64,000 nt of DNA from Faecalicatena faecalis (GCF_012524165.2 NZ_JABACJ020000018.1:39967-103966), one strand, 5' to 3'. Numbered from the stretch's first letter, positions 54,365-63,839 are shown. Notes: a model not told the origin generated them from the letters alone. Numbers and translations are program-made.

Positions 54365-55635
54365 AGGAACTTTACCAGCAGCCGGCGGTATTCTGATTGA
54401 ATTCCATAATAATTTTGGAGGATGGGAGCACAACTATCGGCCACTTTGTCGATGATTTCGTCAAAATGTTCCTTCATAACGGACACGATTTGAGGATTCA
54501 GCTTCCCTTCCTCTGCCATCTTTTCAATAATCTTAACGGTCCTTTCTTTGGAAAATGCAGACTTATAGCTGCGGGTGCCGATCAACGCACTGACAATATC
54601 GGATACCGCCACAATTTCCTCATCCAATGTCATATCCTTTCCTGTCAAGCCTTTGGGATAGCCGCTTCCATCTATTTTTTCGTGGTGGCGCAAAGCGATC
54701 CTTGTGACATCCTCTGCAGCAGCTCCATTCAAAATCTTTTCGGTAATATCCACATGCGTCCTCATGATGTTCATGGCCTGGGCGCTTAGTTTTCCCGGAT
54801 ATTCCAATATCTCCACGGGAATCCCTATTTTGCCTAAATCATGCAGCATAGCTCCGTAGCGGATATATTCAATCCGATCTTCCGGGACTCCCATATATCT
54901 TGCACAATACTCACTGATATTGGTTGTAGTGATTGTATGGGTCACTGTATGCTGGCTTCGGAAATCAATGGCATAGGTCATCATTTTCAAATATTTCACG
55001 CGTTCTTCCTTGGTCAGCCTTACCGTTGGAAACACCTCATGAAAATCAATGTTTTCCTCTTTGAGCCTGTCAAAGACCGCATACTGTTTCTGAGCATCGA
55101 AAAAACACTGTAGGATTTCTTCTGAAAACTGTCCCTTCGGTCTCTTCCGCAGATATTCCTCTGCGGCCTCCCACATCTGTTTTGAACTCATCTCGGATCT
55201 GGCACTTCTGCTGAAGATTTCCAGCCGGTCTGCCAAATTGATCATCTGCGCTGTCTTTTTGATTTCCTCTCTTGTATTGGGAATCTTTTCATATGGCACA
55301 TGGTGGTAGAGAACCCCTTCTGCCCACTCATCCAAAGGGGATAGATACCGCAGGAATAAATATCCATAGATGGAATGTTCCCAGACATCATGCGTTTCAA
55401 ATTGTACCAGGCGGTCGATTTCTTCCGTCTTATATGCTCCAATGTCATGCAGCACAGACAAGATACAGATATCCTGTCTTTCCTTCTCTGTGAATCCTCC
55501 ATCTACTTTAAGCATTCCTGACACCAAGAGTGCTACACGTATGCCGTGTTCAACGAGCCTTGTATCTACTTCATTCAAGGTACGCTGGATCACACCGACA
55601 ATATCCTCACTTTTTATTACAACACGTTCATTCAT
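54361..55635 (-). CDS. HD-GYP domain protein with two HD domains
   Basis: About 424 aa. First HD domain near residues 40-150 (SVLHDIGAYKTEEI, VLYHHVPYEKI); second is a true HD-GYP near 250-380 (GAMLHDLGKIGIPVEIL, LRHHEKIDGSGYPKGLTG, EIVAVSDIVSALIGTRSYK). HD-GYP proteins hydrolyse cyclic di-GMP or related nucleotides. No sensor or membrane segment, no receiver. I start at MNERVVIKSED, 6 bases after AAGGAG. It follows larE by 59 bases in the same direction. Confidence 0.88.
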   Translation of the reverse strand: MNERVVIKSEDIVGVIQRTLNEVDTRLVEHGIRVALLVSGMLKVDGGFTEKERQDICILSVLHDIGAYKTEEIDRLVQFETHDVWEHSIYGYLFLRYLSPLDEWAEGVLYHHVPYEKIPNTREEIKKTAQMINLADRLEIFSRSARSEMSSKQMWEAAEEYLRKRPKGQFSEEILQCFFDAQKQYAVFDRLKEENIDFHEVFPTVRLTKEERVKYLKMMTYAIDFRSQHTVTHTITTTNISEYCARYMGVPEDRIEYIRYGAMLHDLGKIGIPVEILEYPGKLSAQAMNIMRTHVDITEKILNGAAAEDVTRIALRHHEKIDGSGYPKGLTGKDMTLDEEIVAVSDIVSALIGTRSYKSAFSKERTVKIIEKMAEEGKLNPQIVSVMKEHFDEIIDKVADSCAPILQNYYGIQSEYRRLLVKFL

Positions 55636-55693
55636 ACTGACTCCTTCCGGCTTCATGCAAAAGATTCTCTGCTTTCATCAGCCCTGATTCATA

Positions 55694-56590
55694 TCATTCC
55701 ATCTTATCTTTCAGTTGTTCCCTCGATGCCTGCATGTCTTCCCCCTTACCTTGTGCAATATCCATACTCCCTGAACGAAATCCTTCTAAATCAAGTGTGA
55801 TATATTTATACCCGAGTTTCTTTAGAAACTTTACAATTTCTTCCCTATATTTCAGTGCTTTATTCAAAGCTTCTGTGTCTATTTCTATTCGGGCGAGTTC
55901 CTCCTGCACACGTAATCTTACATTATAAAATCCAAGGGACTTTAAGTATGCCTCTCCTTGTTTAACTGCTTCCATCTTTTCTTTCGTCAGTTCGGTACCA
56001 TAAGGAAACCGTGTTGCCATACAAGGGGACGCTGGCCGGTCTGCCACTGAGATTCCATACGAGAAGGCAAGAGCTCTTACTTCTGCTTTCGTCATTCCCG
56101 CATCTGCCAGAGGGCTCACGATTCCTAATTCATGGATTGCCCGGATGCCAGGCCGATATTCTTTTAGGTCGTCCGCATTGGTGCCTTCTAAGATAGTATG
56201 GACTCCTAATTTCTCAACGTTCTCCCGAAGTCTGGAAAACAAAAGCTTTTTGCACAAGTAACAGCGGTCGATTGGATTTCGTTCAATTCCGGCTTCTTTC
56301 AGTTCATCAATATGCAGGATCATGTGATATGCCCCTGTTTCCTCTGCCACCCGTTTCGCAGTCTCCAGATCCTCCGCCGTATGCAGCTCGGTCTGTATGG
56401 TCACTGCATAGACTTTCGTTGTGTACTTTTCCGCTGCCTGACAGGCCGCCTTTAGAAGAAGGCTGCTGTCTGCTCCGCCGGAAAATGCCACCGCGACATC
56501 CTGTCTTGCATATTGGTCCATGCTCTCCAAAAAAAGCTGCTGCTTTGTCGTCCTGCTATCCTCTCTGGAATCTTTAAATATCTCGTTCAT
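55694..56590 (-). CDS. larE: ATP-dependent sacrificial sulfur transferase LarE
   Basis: About 298 aa. PP-loop AVAFSGGADSSLLLKAA, then IDRCYLCKKLLFSRL, and SPCMATRFPYGTELT, the region of the sacrificial Cys (Cys176 in Lactiplantibacillus plantarum) that donates its sulfur and becomes dehydroalanine. It converts the biscarboxylate precursor to the dithio form of the nickel-pincer cofactor. Start at MNEIFKDS, 8 bases after GAGGG, inside larC (17-base overlap). Third of larB-larC-larE. Confidence 0.93.
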   Translation of the reverse strand: MNEIFKDSREDSRTTKQQLFLESMDQYARQDVAVAFSGGADSSLLLKAACQAAEKYTTKVYAVTIQTELHTAEDLETAKRVAEETGAYHMILHIDELKEAGIERNPIDRCYLCKKLLFSRLRENVEKLGVHTILEGTNADDLKEYRPGIRAIHELGIVSPLADAGMTKAEVRALAFSYGISVADRPASPCMATRFPYGTELTKEKMEAVKQGEAYLKSLGFYNVRLRVQEELARIEIDTEALNKALKYREEIVKFLKKLGYKYITLDLEGFRSGSMDIAQGKGEDMQASREQLKDKME

Positions 56591-57890
56591 TGGCTTCCCT
56601 CTCAATCAATCTATAGACATCCTGCCAGGACAGTCGATTCTTTTCACTTAATTGTACAACACTGTCATACTCCGGGTAGATGCGATTTCCTGATGGAAGG
56701 CTGCATACTTTTACCCTTGCCGTTCCAAGAGAGGTCTCCACTTCTTTGATCTCCCGTTTTAAGACACTGCGTTCCATCCGCTGTCTGCGGATACCGATGG
56801 TTGTTGTCTCCTTAAAAATAATTTCTTCCAGCTTTTCCACATCTTCCCTCATGCAAATAACATTTAACTGGTATGCCGGACGATTCTTCTTCATAAAAAC
56901 AGGCATATAATGGACATCTCTCGCCCCTGCATCCAAAAGCCTCTGCATCACATACCCCAAAGCCTCGCCCGTACAGTCGTCGATATTGGTCTCTAGCTTA
57001 TAGATACAATCCTCCTGATTGCAATCTTCTTCCTGCCCCTGCGGCTCAATGAGCATGGCACGCAGCAGGCTCGGCCTCTCATACTGCCTCTTGCCAGCTC
57101 CGATTCCGATTTTCTGAATAATGAACTGTTCTGGCAGCCTGCTGCTTGTCCGAACCGCTGCTGCGATTGCTGCGCCCGTCGGTGTCACCAGTTCTCCTTC
57201 GATGCCTGTCATATGAAGCGGCAATCCATGCTCCTGTACAATTGCTGCTACCGCAGGAACCGGAACTGGAATCATGCCGTGCTGACAGCGGATATAGCCA
57301 GAGCCTTCATTCAAAACAGGGACAATGACCTCTTCTATTCCAAGATCATCCAGGCAGACTGCCACGGCCGCAATATCTACAATTGAATCCACGGCTCCGA
57401 CCTCATGGAAATGTACTTCTTCCATGGGAACACCATGAGCCCTTGCCTCCGCTTGTGCCAGTATTTCAAAAATACGTACTGCTATGTGTTTTGCACGATC
57501 CGTCATGTCTGAATCACGAAGGATCGACAAGATATCCCCAAGATTCCTATGAGCGTGGACATGGGAGTGTGTGTGAACATGTTCATGTACGTGGTCATGA
57601 CTGGTGTGGTCCTTCTGTGTGTGACTGTGGTCCTTGCCATGTGCATGACCATGCAGGTACTCCATATCATGGTCATGATTCTCATACTTTTCGTCTAATA
57701 CTACATTGAAATCGCAGGCATCCAAGCCATTTTTCGAGACTCTGCTGATTTTTATCTGGTACCCGGGAACATGGAGACTCTCAAGCGTCCGGCGCAGCAC
57801 CTGTTCATCTGCTCCCAGGTCCAAAAGTGCCGCTGCCATCATATCCCCGCTGATTCCTGCTCCACATTCTAAATATAGTGTTCTGCTCAT
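56574..57890 (-). CDS. larC: Nickel insertase LarC (pincer cofactor), single ORF with His-rich insert
   Basis: 438 aa. Inserts nickel into the pyridinium bisthiocarboxylic mononucleotide. Opens LYLECGAGISGDMMAAALLDLGAD; residues 70-115 form an insert with about 17 His in 45 residues; the catalytic part has VHFHEVGAVDSIVDIAAVA, MIPVPVPAVAAI and LETNIDDCTGEALGYVMQRL. In Lactiplantibacillus plantarum the gene is split and joined by programmed frameshifting; here one frame is continuous. ATG overlaps the larB stop (ATGA). Confidence 0.94.
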   Translation of the reverse strand: MSRTLYLECGAGISGDMMAAALLDLGADEQVLRRTLESLHVPGYQIKISRVSKNGLDACDFNVVLDEKYENHDHDMEYLHGHAHGKDHSHTQKDHTSHDHVHEHVHTHSHVHAHRNLGDILSILRDSDMTDRAKHIAVRIFEILAQAEARAHGVPMEEVHFHEVGAVDSIVDIAAVAVCLDDLGIEEVIVPVLNEGSGYIRCQHGMIPVPVPAVAAIVQEHGLPLHMTGIEGELVTPTGAAIAAAVRTSSRLPEQFIIQKIGIGAGKRQYERPSLLRAMLIEPQGQEEDCNQEDCIYKLETNIDDCTGEALGYVMQRLLDAGARDVHYMPVFMKKNRPAYQLNVICMREDVEKLEEIIFKETTTIGIRRQRMERSVLKREIKEVETSLGTARVKVCSLPSGNRIYPEYDSVVQLSEKNRLSWQDVYRLIEREANERDI

Positions 57891-58633
57891 TTATCTTCCC
57901 CCAGTCTGTTGATTTGTGTCGCAATATATCCCGCGCCATATCCATTATCGATATTGACGACTGCGATTCCATTGGCACAGGAATTAATCATCGTCAGAAG
58001 TGCCGACAGCCCATGAAAATTTGCCCCATACCCGACTGAGGTCGGAACAGCGATGACTGGCTTGTCCACAAGCCCGCCCAGGACACTTGCCAGGGCGCCT
58101 TCCATCCCTGCCGCTGCAATGACACAGTTTGCACTCTGAATCACATCCAGACGGGACATCAGACGGTGAATCCCACTGACCCCTACATCGTAGATTCGTT
58201 CCACATAACTGCCAAAATATTCGGCCGTCTGTGCCGCTTCCTCCGCTACTGGAATATCTGCTGTCCCCGCCGTACAGACCGCGATCTTCCCTATGTGTTC
58301 CTTGTCCTTTTTCTCAATTTTCAATATCTTGGAGAGTGGGTCGTACTCCACCATCGGAAGCGCCGTCTTTAAGAACTCGTACTGTTCCCTGGAGGCTCTT
58401 GTTCCGAGCACCTCCCCCTCCTCTTCATACAGCTTTTGATATATATGGAGTAAATGCTCTTCTGTCTTACCACTACAGAATACTACCTCTGGGAAACCCG
58501 AGCGCAGCTTCCTATGTGTATCCAGCTTCGCATACCCCATTTCTTCAAATGGCTCTCGCCGGAAATACTGTTCCGCCTCCGAGACAGACATTTCCCCGCT
58601 TTTCACCTTTTCTAATACTTCATGTGTTTCCAT
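57887..58633 (-). CDS. larB: Pincer cofactor synthase LarB
   Basis: 248 aa. Carboxylates and hydrolyses nicotinate adenine dinucleotide to the biscarboxylic mononucleotide, the first step of the nickel-pincer cofactor. The C-terminal half is PurE-like: AVCTAGTADIPVAEEAAQTAE, DVGVSGIHRLMSRL, AAGMEGALASVLGGLVDKPVIAVPTSVGYGANFHG. ATG follows GAGGTG by 8 bases. First gene of larB-larC-larE; no larA lies in the window. Confidence 0.93.
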   Translation of the reverse strand: METHEVLEKVKSGEMSVSEAEQYFRREPFEEMGYAKLDTHRKLRSGFPEVVFCSGKTEEHLLHIYQKLYEEEGEVLGTRASREQYEFLKTALPMVEYDPLSKILKIEKKDKEHIGKIAVCTAGTADIPVAEEAAQTAEYFGSYVERIYDVGVSGIHRLMSRLDVIQSANCVIAAAGMEGALASVLGGLVDKPVIAVPTSVGYGANFHGLSALLTMINSCANGIAVVNIDNGYGAGYIATQINRLGEDK

Positions 58634-58751
58634 CTATAGCCACCTCATTCTTCATGTTCGATCATTACCCAAATCGTTATCTATTATTATATCTTTTCTT
58701 CTATCCGTTGTCACGCAGGATTTCAGCCTGGATATCTACGAATAACAAATA

Positions 58752-58793
58752 CCGTCTGAACTATAGCATGATACTGTGCCATAGTTCAGACGG
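58752..58793 (-). terminator. Hairpin after the FtsX-type permease gene
   Basis: CCGTCTGAACTAT (58752-58764) and ATAGTTCAGACGG (58781-58793) are perfectly complementary, 13 pairs; on the minus strand ATTTGTTATT follows. Ends the two-component/ABC operon. Confidence 0.7.
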
Positions 58794-58815
58794 CATTTCT
58801 TTCTTTTCTATTTTA

Positions 58816-61311
58816 TTATTCGAACCCTTTAATTCGCTCGACAACTGCTCCTTTCTTTTCCAGATTTCGGTATACGAGAACGGGCACTATCATACAGATT
58901 ATAGCAATGCTAAGCATTGCTGCCAGAACGGATATTATCGGCACTTCAAATGGCACTCCTTGATAATTTACCGACTGATAAATCTTATATGTCACAGCAA
59001 GCCCGATCGTTATCGTAATGCCCCAGGCGCCTCCTGCATATAGCATTCCCTCCATGACTAGCATTTTTCTTAACTGCTTTCCTGTCATGCCAATACTTTC
59101 CATAACAGAAATCTCCACCTGACGGCTCTGGATACTTCCTACCGTGGTATTTACATAATTCATAAACCCAATCAATGCAAGAATCGCTATAATTCCGATT
59201 CCCACTCCCATCATATTTCCCTGGGCTTTTTTGACATACTCCATCAATTCTATTTTAGAATCATAAGAAAAATCTTTTGCATCAGGACTTTGCTGAAGCA
59301 GTTCTAAGATCCTGCCCTCTGTATCCTCATCATACTCCTCATCGTAACGGATTCCCACTTTAAAAACACAAGGATTTTCCACGAATGTATTGACTACCTT
59401 TTCACTGACAATGATCGTAGGTGGATATCCATTGAGTGCGTTATAATATGTTTCATCTGTAAGTCCTGCAATCTCAAAGGTACGTTTATTTTCCATGTCA
59501 GCATATTCTGTACAGGTGACCTTCTTCCCTAAAAGTTCCTTTTCCTTAAATGATAGATCGTTTCTTACTAAAATACAGGTCTCTCCCTTTTCAAATGCTT
59601 TTGCATCCACAGGTGTTTCCAACGTCTCATTGAGGTTTTCCAGATCTGTCCGGCTGATTCCTACCAGACAGGAGCCAAAATTCTCGGGGTGATCTTTATA
59701 TTCTTCTATTTCATCCTCATAAGGAATTGTCATCCACATCTCATAAAACTCACGCATCCATTTGTCCGAAAATTCCGGTTCCCACGGAACTGTTATTTCT
59801 GTATAAATGACCGGATGAACTTCTTTCACTCCCTTTGTCTTTTTGAATTCATTCAGAAGCTTTTCGTCTATAATCTGCCTGTGTTCTGATAAGTCCTCTT
59901 TTTTGATCGTATCATTCTTAACGACCATATCTAAATCCATATAATTATAATTAAATTCTCTTGCCCCCTGGCTGTGAATCAACGTCGTCATACAGAGGAA
60001 TACCGATAAGCTGGCTGCCATGGAAAGCATGACAATGAAAGCTTTTTTCTTATCCTTTCTAAGCTGTTCCCCTGCCATACGCCACAATATTTTTCCTTTT
60101 CCTGTTTTATGGCTCTTCTTTGCCCCCGTTTTCGGTCGATACCCCAACGCTTCAACGGGTGAACACCTCATTGCCATTTTAGCTGGTTTTTGGCTGGCAA
60201 TAAAAACTGTAAATCCGATAAATAAAATAGTCAGGAAAAACACTGCCGGATGAAACGCAATTTCAATCTTCCCTGCTTCTTTGCTAATTCCAAGAGATCT
60301 TACGGTAATCGGTATGAGGAAAAAAGAAACAGTGTAACCAAGAATAATACCTCCTGATATTCCAACTCCGCCAACCAGAAGCATCTGTTCTACCATCAGA
60401 TGGTACACCTGCCTGCAAGTCATCCCGACCGTTTGAAGCAGACCATAATAACGGATATTTCCGGCCACTGTAAGATACATAATATTGTAAATCAGAAGAT
60501 AGGCACAGAAGCAGGTAATTAACACAAGGCCTAAAATGCCGAAAAGAATCTGGACTGACAATCCCATATCTGCCGTAAAAAACAAACGCTGCTGCTTTCC
60601 AAGGTTCAGACTGTTTATAAAAGCATCCTGTTCTGCCTGTGTCATTATCTTCTGTTTGAACTCAATATGCAGTCGTCCTGAAGATACTTCTGCCAGCGAG
60701 TATCCTGACTGTTTATAAAATGCCTCTGATACGAAAAAGGCCTTTTTATCTCCAAATCCATCCCACATTCCTGAAATCGTGAAGGTTCTTTCTTCACTTC
60801 CACTTGGGGTCGTATATTTCATTTGAATAGTGTCGCCCACATCTACCCCCTCAAAGCCACACTCTTTTAATGCTTTTGGGGTCGCCATGACCTCATTTTC
60901 CGCTTTCGGGTAATCTCCTTTCACCCATTCCCGCGCCGGTTCCATCATTTCGTTCCAGTAGTCACTGTCCGCCCAGATAAACCCTGCATTAGGCGTCTTA
61001 TCCTGTGGTGTTTCTTCTACATATCCGGCTACGCCTACAGCTCCCATTCTTACAATATCTGGATTCTCCCTGCACAGCTTTAGTTGTTCCTCTGTCGCCC
61101 CATACATAATTGCATCATACTGTGCACCATGCAACCGTATATTCTGCAATCTCTGCATCTTAAAGAAAGTAGCTCCTACAGTCAGTACACTGAAAAGAAG
61201 GAATGTAGAAAGTAAAACAGCAAGAATCATGGTAATGCTGCGCCGTTTATTATTTGTTAAAGAACGCCTCGCCATCCGGGTAACCACTGCTCTGTTATTA
61301 TTCCTAAGCAT
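58816..61311 (-). CDS. FtsX-type ABC permease, 831 aa
   Basis: Two repeated halves: membrane segment 1 (residues 28-50), extracytoplasmic domain of about 200 residues, segments 2-4 (near 260, 305 and 355), segment 5 (near 425), second extracytoplasmic domain of about 230 residues, segments 6-8 (near 695, 755, 790). RMARRSLTNNKRRSITMILAV and MESIGMTGKQLRKMLVMEGM are typical FtsX/MacB sequences. Longer than BceB (about 650) and differently built. I start at the ATG 8 bases after GGGAAG; a GTG nine bases earlier is possible. Peptide or lipoprotein export/resistance type. Confidence 0.88.
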   Translation of the reverse strand: MLRNNNRAVVTRMARRSLTNNKRRSITMILAVLLSTFLLFSVLTVGATFFKMQRLQNIRLHGAQYDAIMYGATEEQLKLCRENPDIVRMGAVGVAGYVEETPQDKTPNAGFIWADSDYWNEMMEPAREWVKGDYPKAENEVMATPKALKECGFEGVDVGDTIQMKYTTPSGSEERTFTISGMWDGFGDKKAFFVSEAFYKQSGYSLAEVSSGRLHIEFKQKIMTQAEQDAFINSLNLGKQQRLFFTADMGLSVQILFGILGLVLITCFCAYLLIYNIMYLTVAGNIRYYGLLQTVGMTCRQVYHLMVEQMLLVGGVGISGGIILGYTVSFFLIPITVRSLGISKEAGKIEIAFHPAVFFLTILFIGFTVFIASQKPAKMAMRCSPVEALGYRPKTGAKKSHKTGKGKILWRMAGEQLRKDKKKAFIVMLSMAASLSVFLCMTTLIHSQGAREFNYNYMDLDMVVKNDTIKKEDLSEHRQIIDEKLLNEFKKTKGVKEVHPVIYTEITVPWEPEFSDKWMREFYEMWMTIPYEDEIEEYKDHPENFGSCLVGISRTDLENLNETLETPVDAKAFEKGETCILVRNDLSFKEKELLGKKVTCTEYADMENKRTFEIAGLTDETYYNALNGYPPTIIVSEKVVNTFVENPCVFKVGIRYDEEYDEDTEGRILELLQQSPDAKDFSYDSKIELMEYVKKAQGNMMGVGIGIIAILALIGFMNYVNTTVGSIQSRQVEISVMESIGMTGKQLRKMLVMEGMLYAGGAWGITITIGLAVTYKIYQSVNYQGVPFEVPIISVLAAMLSIAIICMIVPVLVYRNLEKKGAVVERIKGFE

Positions 61312-61993
61312 GGAAACCACTTCCCTTCACGATCTTTCCGTCTTCAATGCGCACGATCCGGTCTGCAAGCTGGGCGATATCGTTATCATGGGTAATCAGT
61401 ATAATGGTCTGTCCAAACTGTTTTGCTACAATTTTTAAAAGTCCCAGCACATCATGACTGCTCGCCGTATCGAGATTTCCCGTAGGCTCATCTGCCAGTA
61501 AAATGGCTGGCTTTGAGGCTACAGCCCTCGCAATGGCTACTCTTTGCTGCTGTCCTCCTGATAGAGTATTCGGAAGTGCCTCCCTCTTTTCATGTAGTTT
61601 TAATAAATCCAGTATCTGGTCCACGAATTCTGTATCAATAGGCCGTCCATCCAATTCTATCGGAAGAACAACATTTTCATATACATTTAAATCCTGCACT
61701 AGATTATAGCTTTGAAATACAAATCCTACCTTTCTCCTTCTGAAAATGGCCAGTTTTTCTTTCGTCATGCCGGCCAGATTCTTTCCATTTACATATACGC
61801 TTCCGCTGGTGGGCGTATCCAGACCTCCAATCATATGAAGGAGGGTGCTCTTCCCGCTGCCTGACTTTCCCACAATCGCCGTGAATTCTTGTTCCTTCAC
61901 TGCAAAATTCACGCCGTCCAGCGCTTTTACTGTATTTTCTCCCAGCTTATAATACTTTTTTAAATCCTTTGTCTCTACGATCCAGTCTCCCAT
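61304..61993 (-). CDS. ABC ATPase, MacB/LolD/BceA type
   Basis: 229 aa. Walker A IVGKSGSGKSTLLHMIGGL, GFVFQSYNLVQDLNVYENV, signature NTLSGGQQQRVAIARA, Walker B ILLADEPTGNLDT, switch His ILITHDNDIAQLAD: the complete MacB/LolD-group set. ATG 7-8 bases after GGAGG. Overlaps the permease by 8 bases. Preceded by the kinase of the same module. Confidence 0.94.
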   Translation of the reverse strand: MGDWIVETKDLKKYYKLGENTVKALDGVNFAVKEQEFTAIVGKSGSGKSTLLHMIGGLDTPTSGSVYVNGKNLAGMTKEKLAIFRRRKVGFVFQSYNLVQDLNVYENVVLPIELDGRPIDTEFVDQILDLLKLHEKREALPNTLSGGQQQRVAIARAVASKPAILLADEPTGNLDTASSHDVLGLLKIVAKQFGQTIILITHDNDIAQLADRIVRIEDGKIVKGSGFHA

Positions 61994-62044
61994 AAATCTG
62001 CCTCCTTTTTTGATATCTTAAGGATATCCTATAAAAATCACAAA

Positions 62045-62066
62045 CCATTCTCATTTTCGAATAATC
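62045..62066 (-). promoter_or_regulatory. Shared motif upstream of the ABC genes
   Basis: GATTATTCGAAAATGAGAAT on the minus strand resembles GATTATTCAAAATGGGGAA before the response-regulator gene (63724-63745). A further dyad GATATC-TTAAG-GATATC lies at 62012-62028 next to the start region. Confidence 0.35.
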
Positions 62067-62081
62067 TCAAATGTGTGATAC

Positions 62082-63002
62082 TTATTCATTTGGCAGATAC
62101 AGGCAAAATTCAGATCCTTGTCCTGGCTCTGAATGCACTTCTATATATCCATTCTGCATTTCCATGATTTCTCTTGTAAGATAAAGCCCTATTCCGATGC
62201 CGTTCTCACTGTGCACCTCTGGCTCCCTGTAGAACCGTGTGAAAATCTGAGCCTGCCGCTCTAAAAGAATCCCCTTACCAGAATCCTTAATCGCGATTTT
62301 TGTAAACATTTCTTGTCGTATCACCGATATATGAATCGTTCCCTTTGGTCCTGTATACTTCACGGCGTTGTCCAGCACATTAAACACCGCTTCCTCTGTC
62401 CATTTACTATCGTGCTTAAGAAACATTTTTTCTTCACAATCTACAAATATTCGAATTCCCTTTTTCGCAGCAGGGGGGACAATTTCTTCCACGGCCCGGG
62501 CAAGGGTCTTATACAGATTCTCTTCTCTGCTTTTGATTAAGATACTCCCAGCCTCCAGACGAGACATTTTCACCATGCTCTGCAAAAGGAATTCCAATTT
62601 TTCCGTCTGTCCCTGAAGATTCTTAAGAAAATCCATACCTCTCTCAGACAGATTTTCTTCCTGTAAGAACTCCAGATACAGCTTAATATTGGCAATCGGC
62701 GTCTTTGTTTGATGGGAAATATCAGAAATTAGCTCTTTCATCTGCTCCTTCTTCCGAATATTTTCTTTTTCTTTCTCCGTCCATAGATGATGCACCCGCA
62801 CCAGCTTCTCACAGCTTTTCCCCCAGAGAGTATCCTCTGTTTCGTCTTCATTTACCAGCTCCTTATCGGAAATAATCCGATCCAGGGAAGTTTCCAGTTT
62901 ATCTGCAAATTCACCAACATCCTTTTTCAGCAGATACATCCTCCCAGCCAGTATAAATGAGACCGCAACAGCACATATTGTGATTCCTATTAACCAACCC
63001 AT
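62082..63002 (-). CDS. Sensor histidine kinase of FtsX-type module
   Basis: 306 aa. One membrane segment (WLIGITICAVAVSFILAG) at the N terminus, coiled linker, H-box LISDISHQTKTPIANIKLYL, ATPase motifs NVLDNAVKYTGPKG and NGIGIGLYLTREIMEMQ. The Ser-His-Gln-Thr-Lys-Thr-Pro H-box is typical of the intramembrane-sensing kinases. No room for an outside sensor, so signalling via the transporter is likely. ATG lies inside the regulator gene (13-base overlap). Confidence 0.92.
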   Translation of the reverse strand: MGWLIGITICAVAVSFILAGRMYLLKKDVGEFADKLETSLDRIISDKELVNEDETEDTLWGKSCEKLVRVHHLWTEKEKENIRKKEQMKELISDISHQTKTPIANIKLYLEFLQEENLSERGMDFLKNLQGQTEKLEFLLQSMVKMSRLEAGSILIKSREENLYKTLARAVEEIVPPAAKKGIRIFVDCEEKMFLKHDSKWTEEAVFNVLDNAVKYTGPKGTIHISVIRQEMFTKIAIKDSGKGILLERQAQIFTRFYREPEVHSENGIGIGLYLTREIMEMQNGYIEVHSEPGQGSEFCLYLPNE

Positions 63003-63658
63003 TGATAACCCATCCCATACACATTTGAAATATACTTGTGCTCTTCATCCTCGATCTTTCCCCGAAGTCGGTTTACATTTACTGCGAGAGCATGCTTATC
63101 CACGAACTGACCTCCACTGTCCCATAACTTCTCCAGAAGAATATCATATGTAAGCAGCTGCCCTTTATGAAGAACAAACTGACGTAACAGGCGGAATTCC
63201 GTCGGCGTGACCGGACACTCCTCCCCGCCTGCCATCACCTTCACAGACTCAAAATCAATCTTGAGATATCCATCATCGAATGACAGCTTATAATCTGCCA
63301 CTGTCCTTTTTAAAATCAGATCTATTTTTTTCAATAAGATTTTCATGGAAAAAGGCTTTGTCACATAATCTTCTGCTCCCAGCTCATATCCTATGAGTAC
63401 ATCTTCTTCCAAATCCCGGGCACTCAAAAATAGAACTGGAATGTCCTGTTTCCTTTTCGCCCACCTACAGAATTCAAATCCATCTCCATCTGGCAGATTG
63501 ATGTCTAATAGAATCAAATCCATCTGTTCTTTCCCATATACTTCTTTGGCTTCTCTTATTGAAAAGACCGGAGCTATGGTGTAACTTTCTTTTTCCAAAG
63601 CATAACAAAGTGCCTGGTTTAATTCCTGGTCATCTTCCACAACTAAAATCCTCTGCAT
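62990..63658 (-). CDS. OmpR-family response regulator of FtsX-type module
   Basis: 222 aa. Receiver RILVVEDDQELNQALCYAL, Asp in LILLDINLPDGDGF, Ser/Thr switch in VLFLSARDLEED, Lys in DYVTKPFSMK; winged helix with PVTPTEFRLLRQFVLHKGQL and DKHALAVNVNRLRGKI. ATG follows GGGGGA by 5 bases. Head of regulator-kinase-ATPase-permease operon, located directly after an rRNA operon terminator. Confidence 0.94.
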   Translation of the reverse strand: MQRILVVEDDQELNQALCYALEKESYTIAPVFSIREAKEVYGKEQMDLILLDINLPDGDGFEFCRWAKRKQDIPVLFLSARDLEEDVLIGYELGAEDYVTKPFSMKILLKKIDLILKRTVADYKLSFDDGYLKIDFESVKVMAGGEECPVTPTEFRLLRQFVLHKGQLLTYDILLEKLWDSGGQFVDKHALAVNVNRLRGKIEDEEHKYISNVYGMGYQWVG

Positions 63659-63737
63659 TTATGTCCCCCATTATAAATAAAAATCTTTGTTTTATATCAT
63701 CATATCATATTCACTTTTATCTTTCTTCCCCATTTTG

Positions 63738-63761
63738 AATAATCACAGAGCTGTGATTATT
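63738..63761. promoter_or_regulatory. 24-base palindrome upstream of the response-regulator gene
   Basis: AATAATCACAG and CTGTGATTATT flank a two-base centre. It lies about 80 bases before the regulator start and about 50 bases after the rRNA terminator. Possible operator or a small hairpin in the transcript. Confidence 0.5.
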
Positions 63762-63813
63762 AGCAAATTTCATATCCTGCTTATTCCTATAGCGCCCACT
63801 GTTCTTTAAACAC

Positions 63814-63839
63814 AAAAAAACGATACCAATCGGTATCGT
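63814..63839 (-). terminator. Terminator of the rRNA operon
   Basis: ACGATACC, four-base loop, GGTATCGT, then seven T on the minus strand, about 80 bases after the 23S 3' end. Confidence 0.9.

Noticed and set aside
57541..57700. Short tandem repeat suggested by repeated CATG/CATGA units
   Set aside because: It is the His-rich coding segment of larC; repetition follows from His codons.
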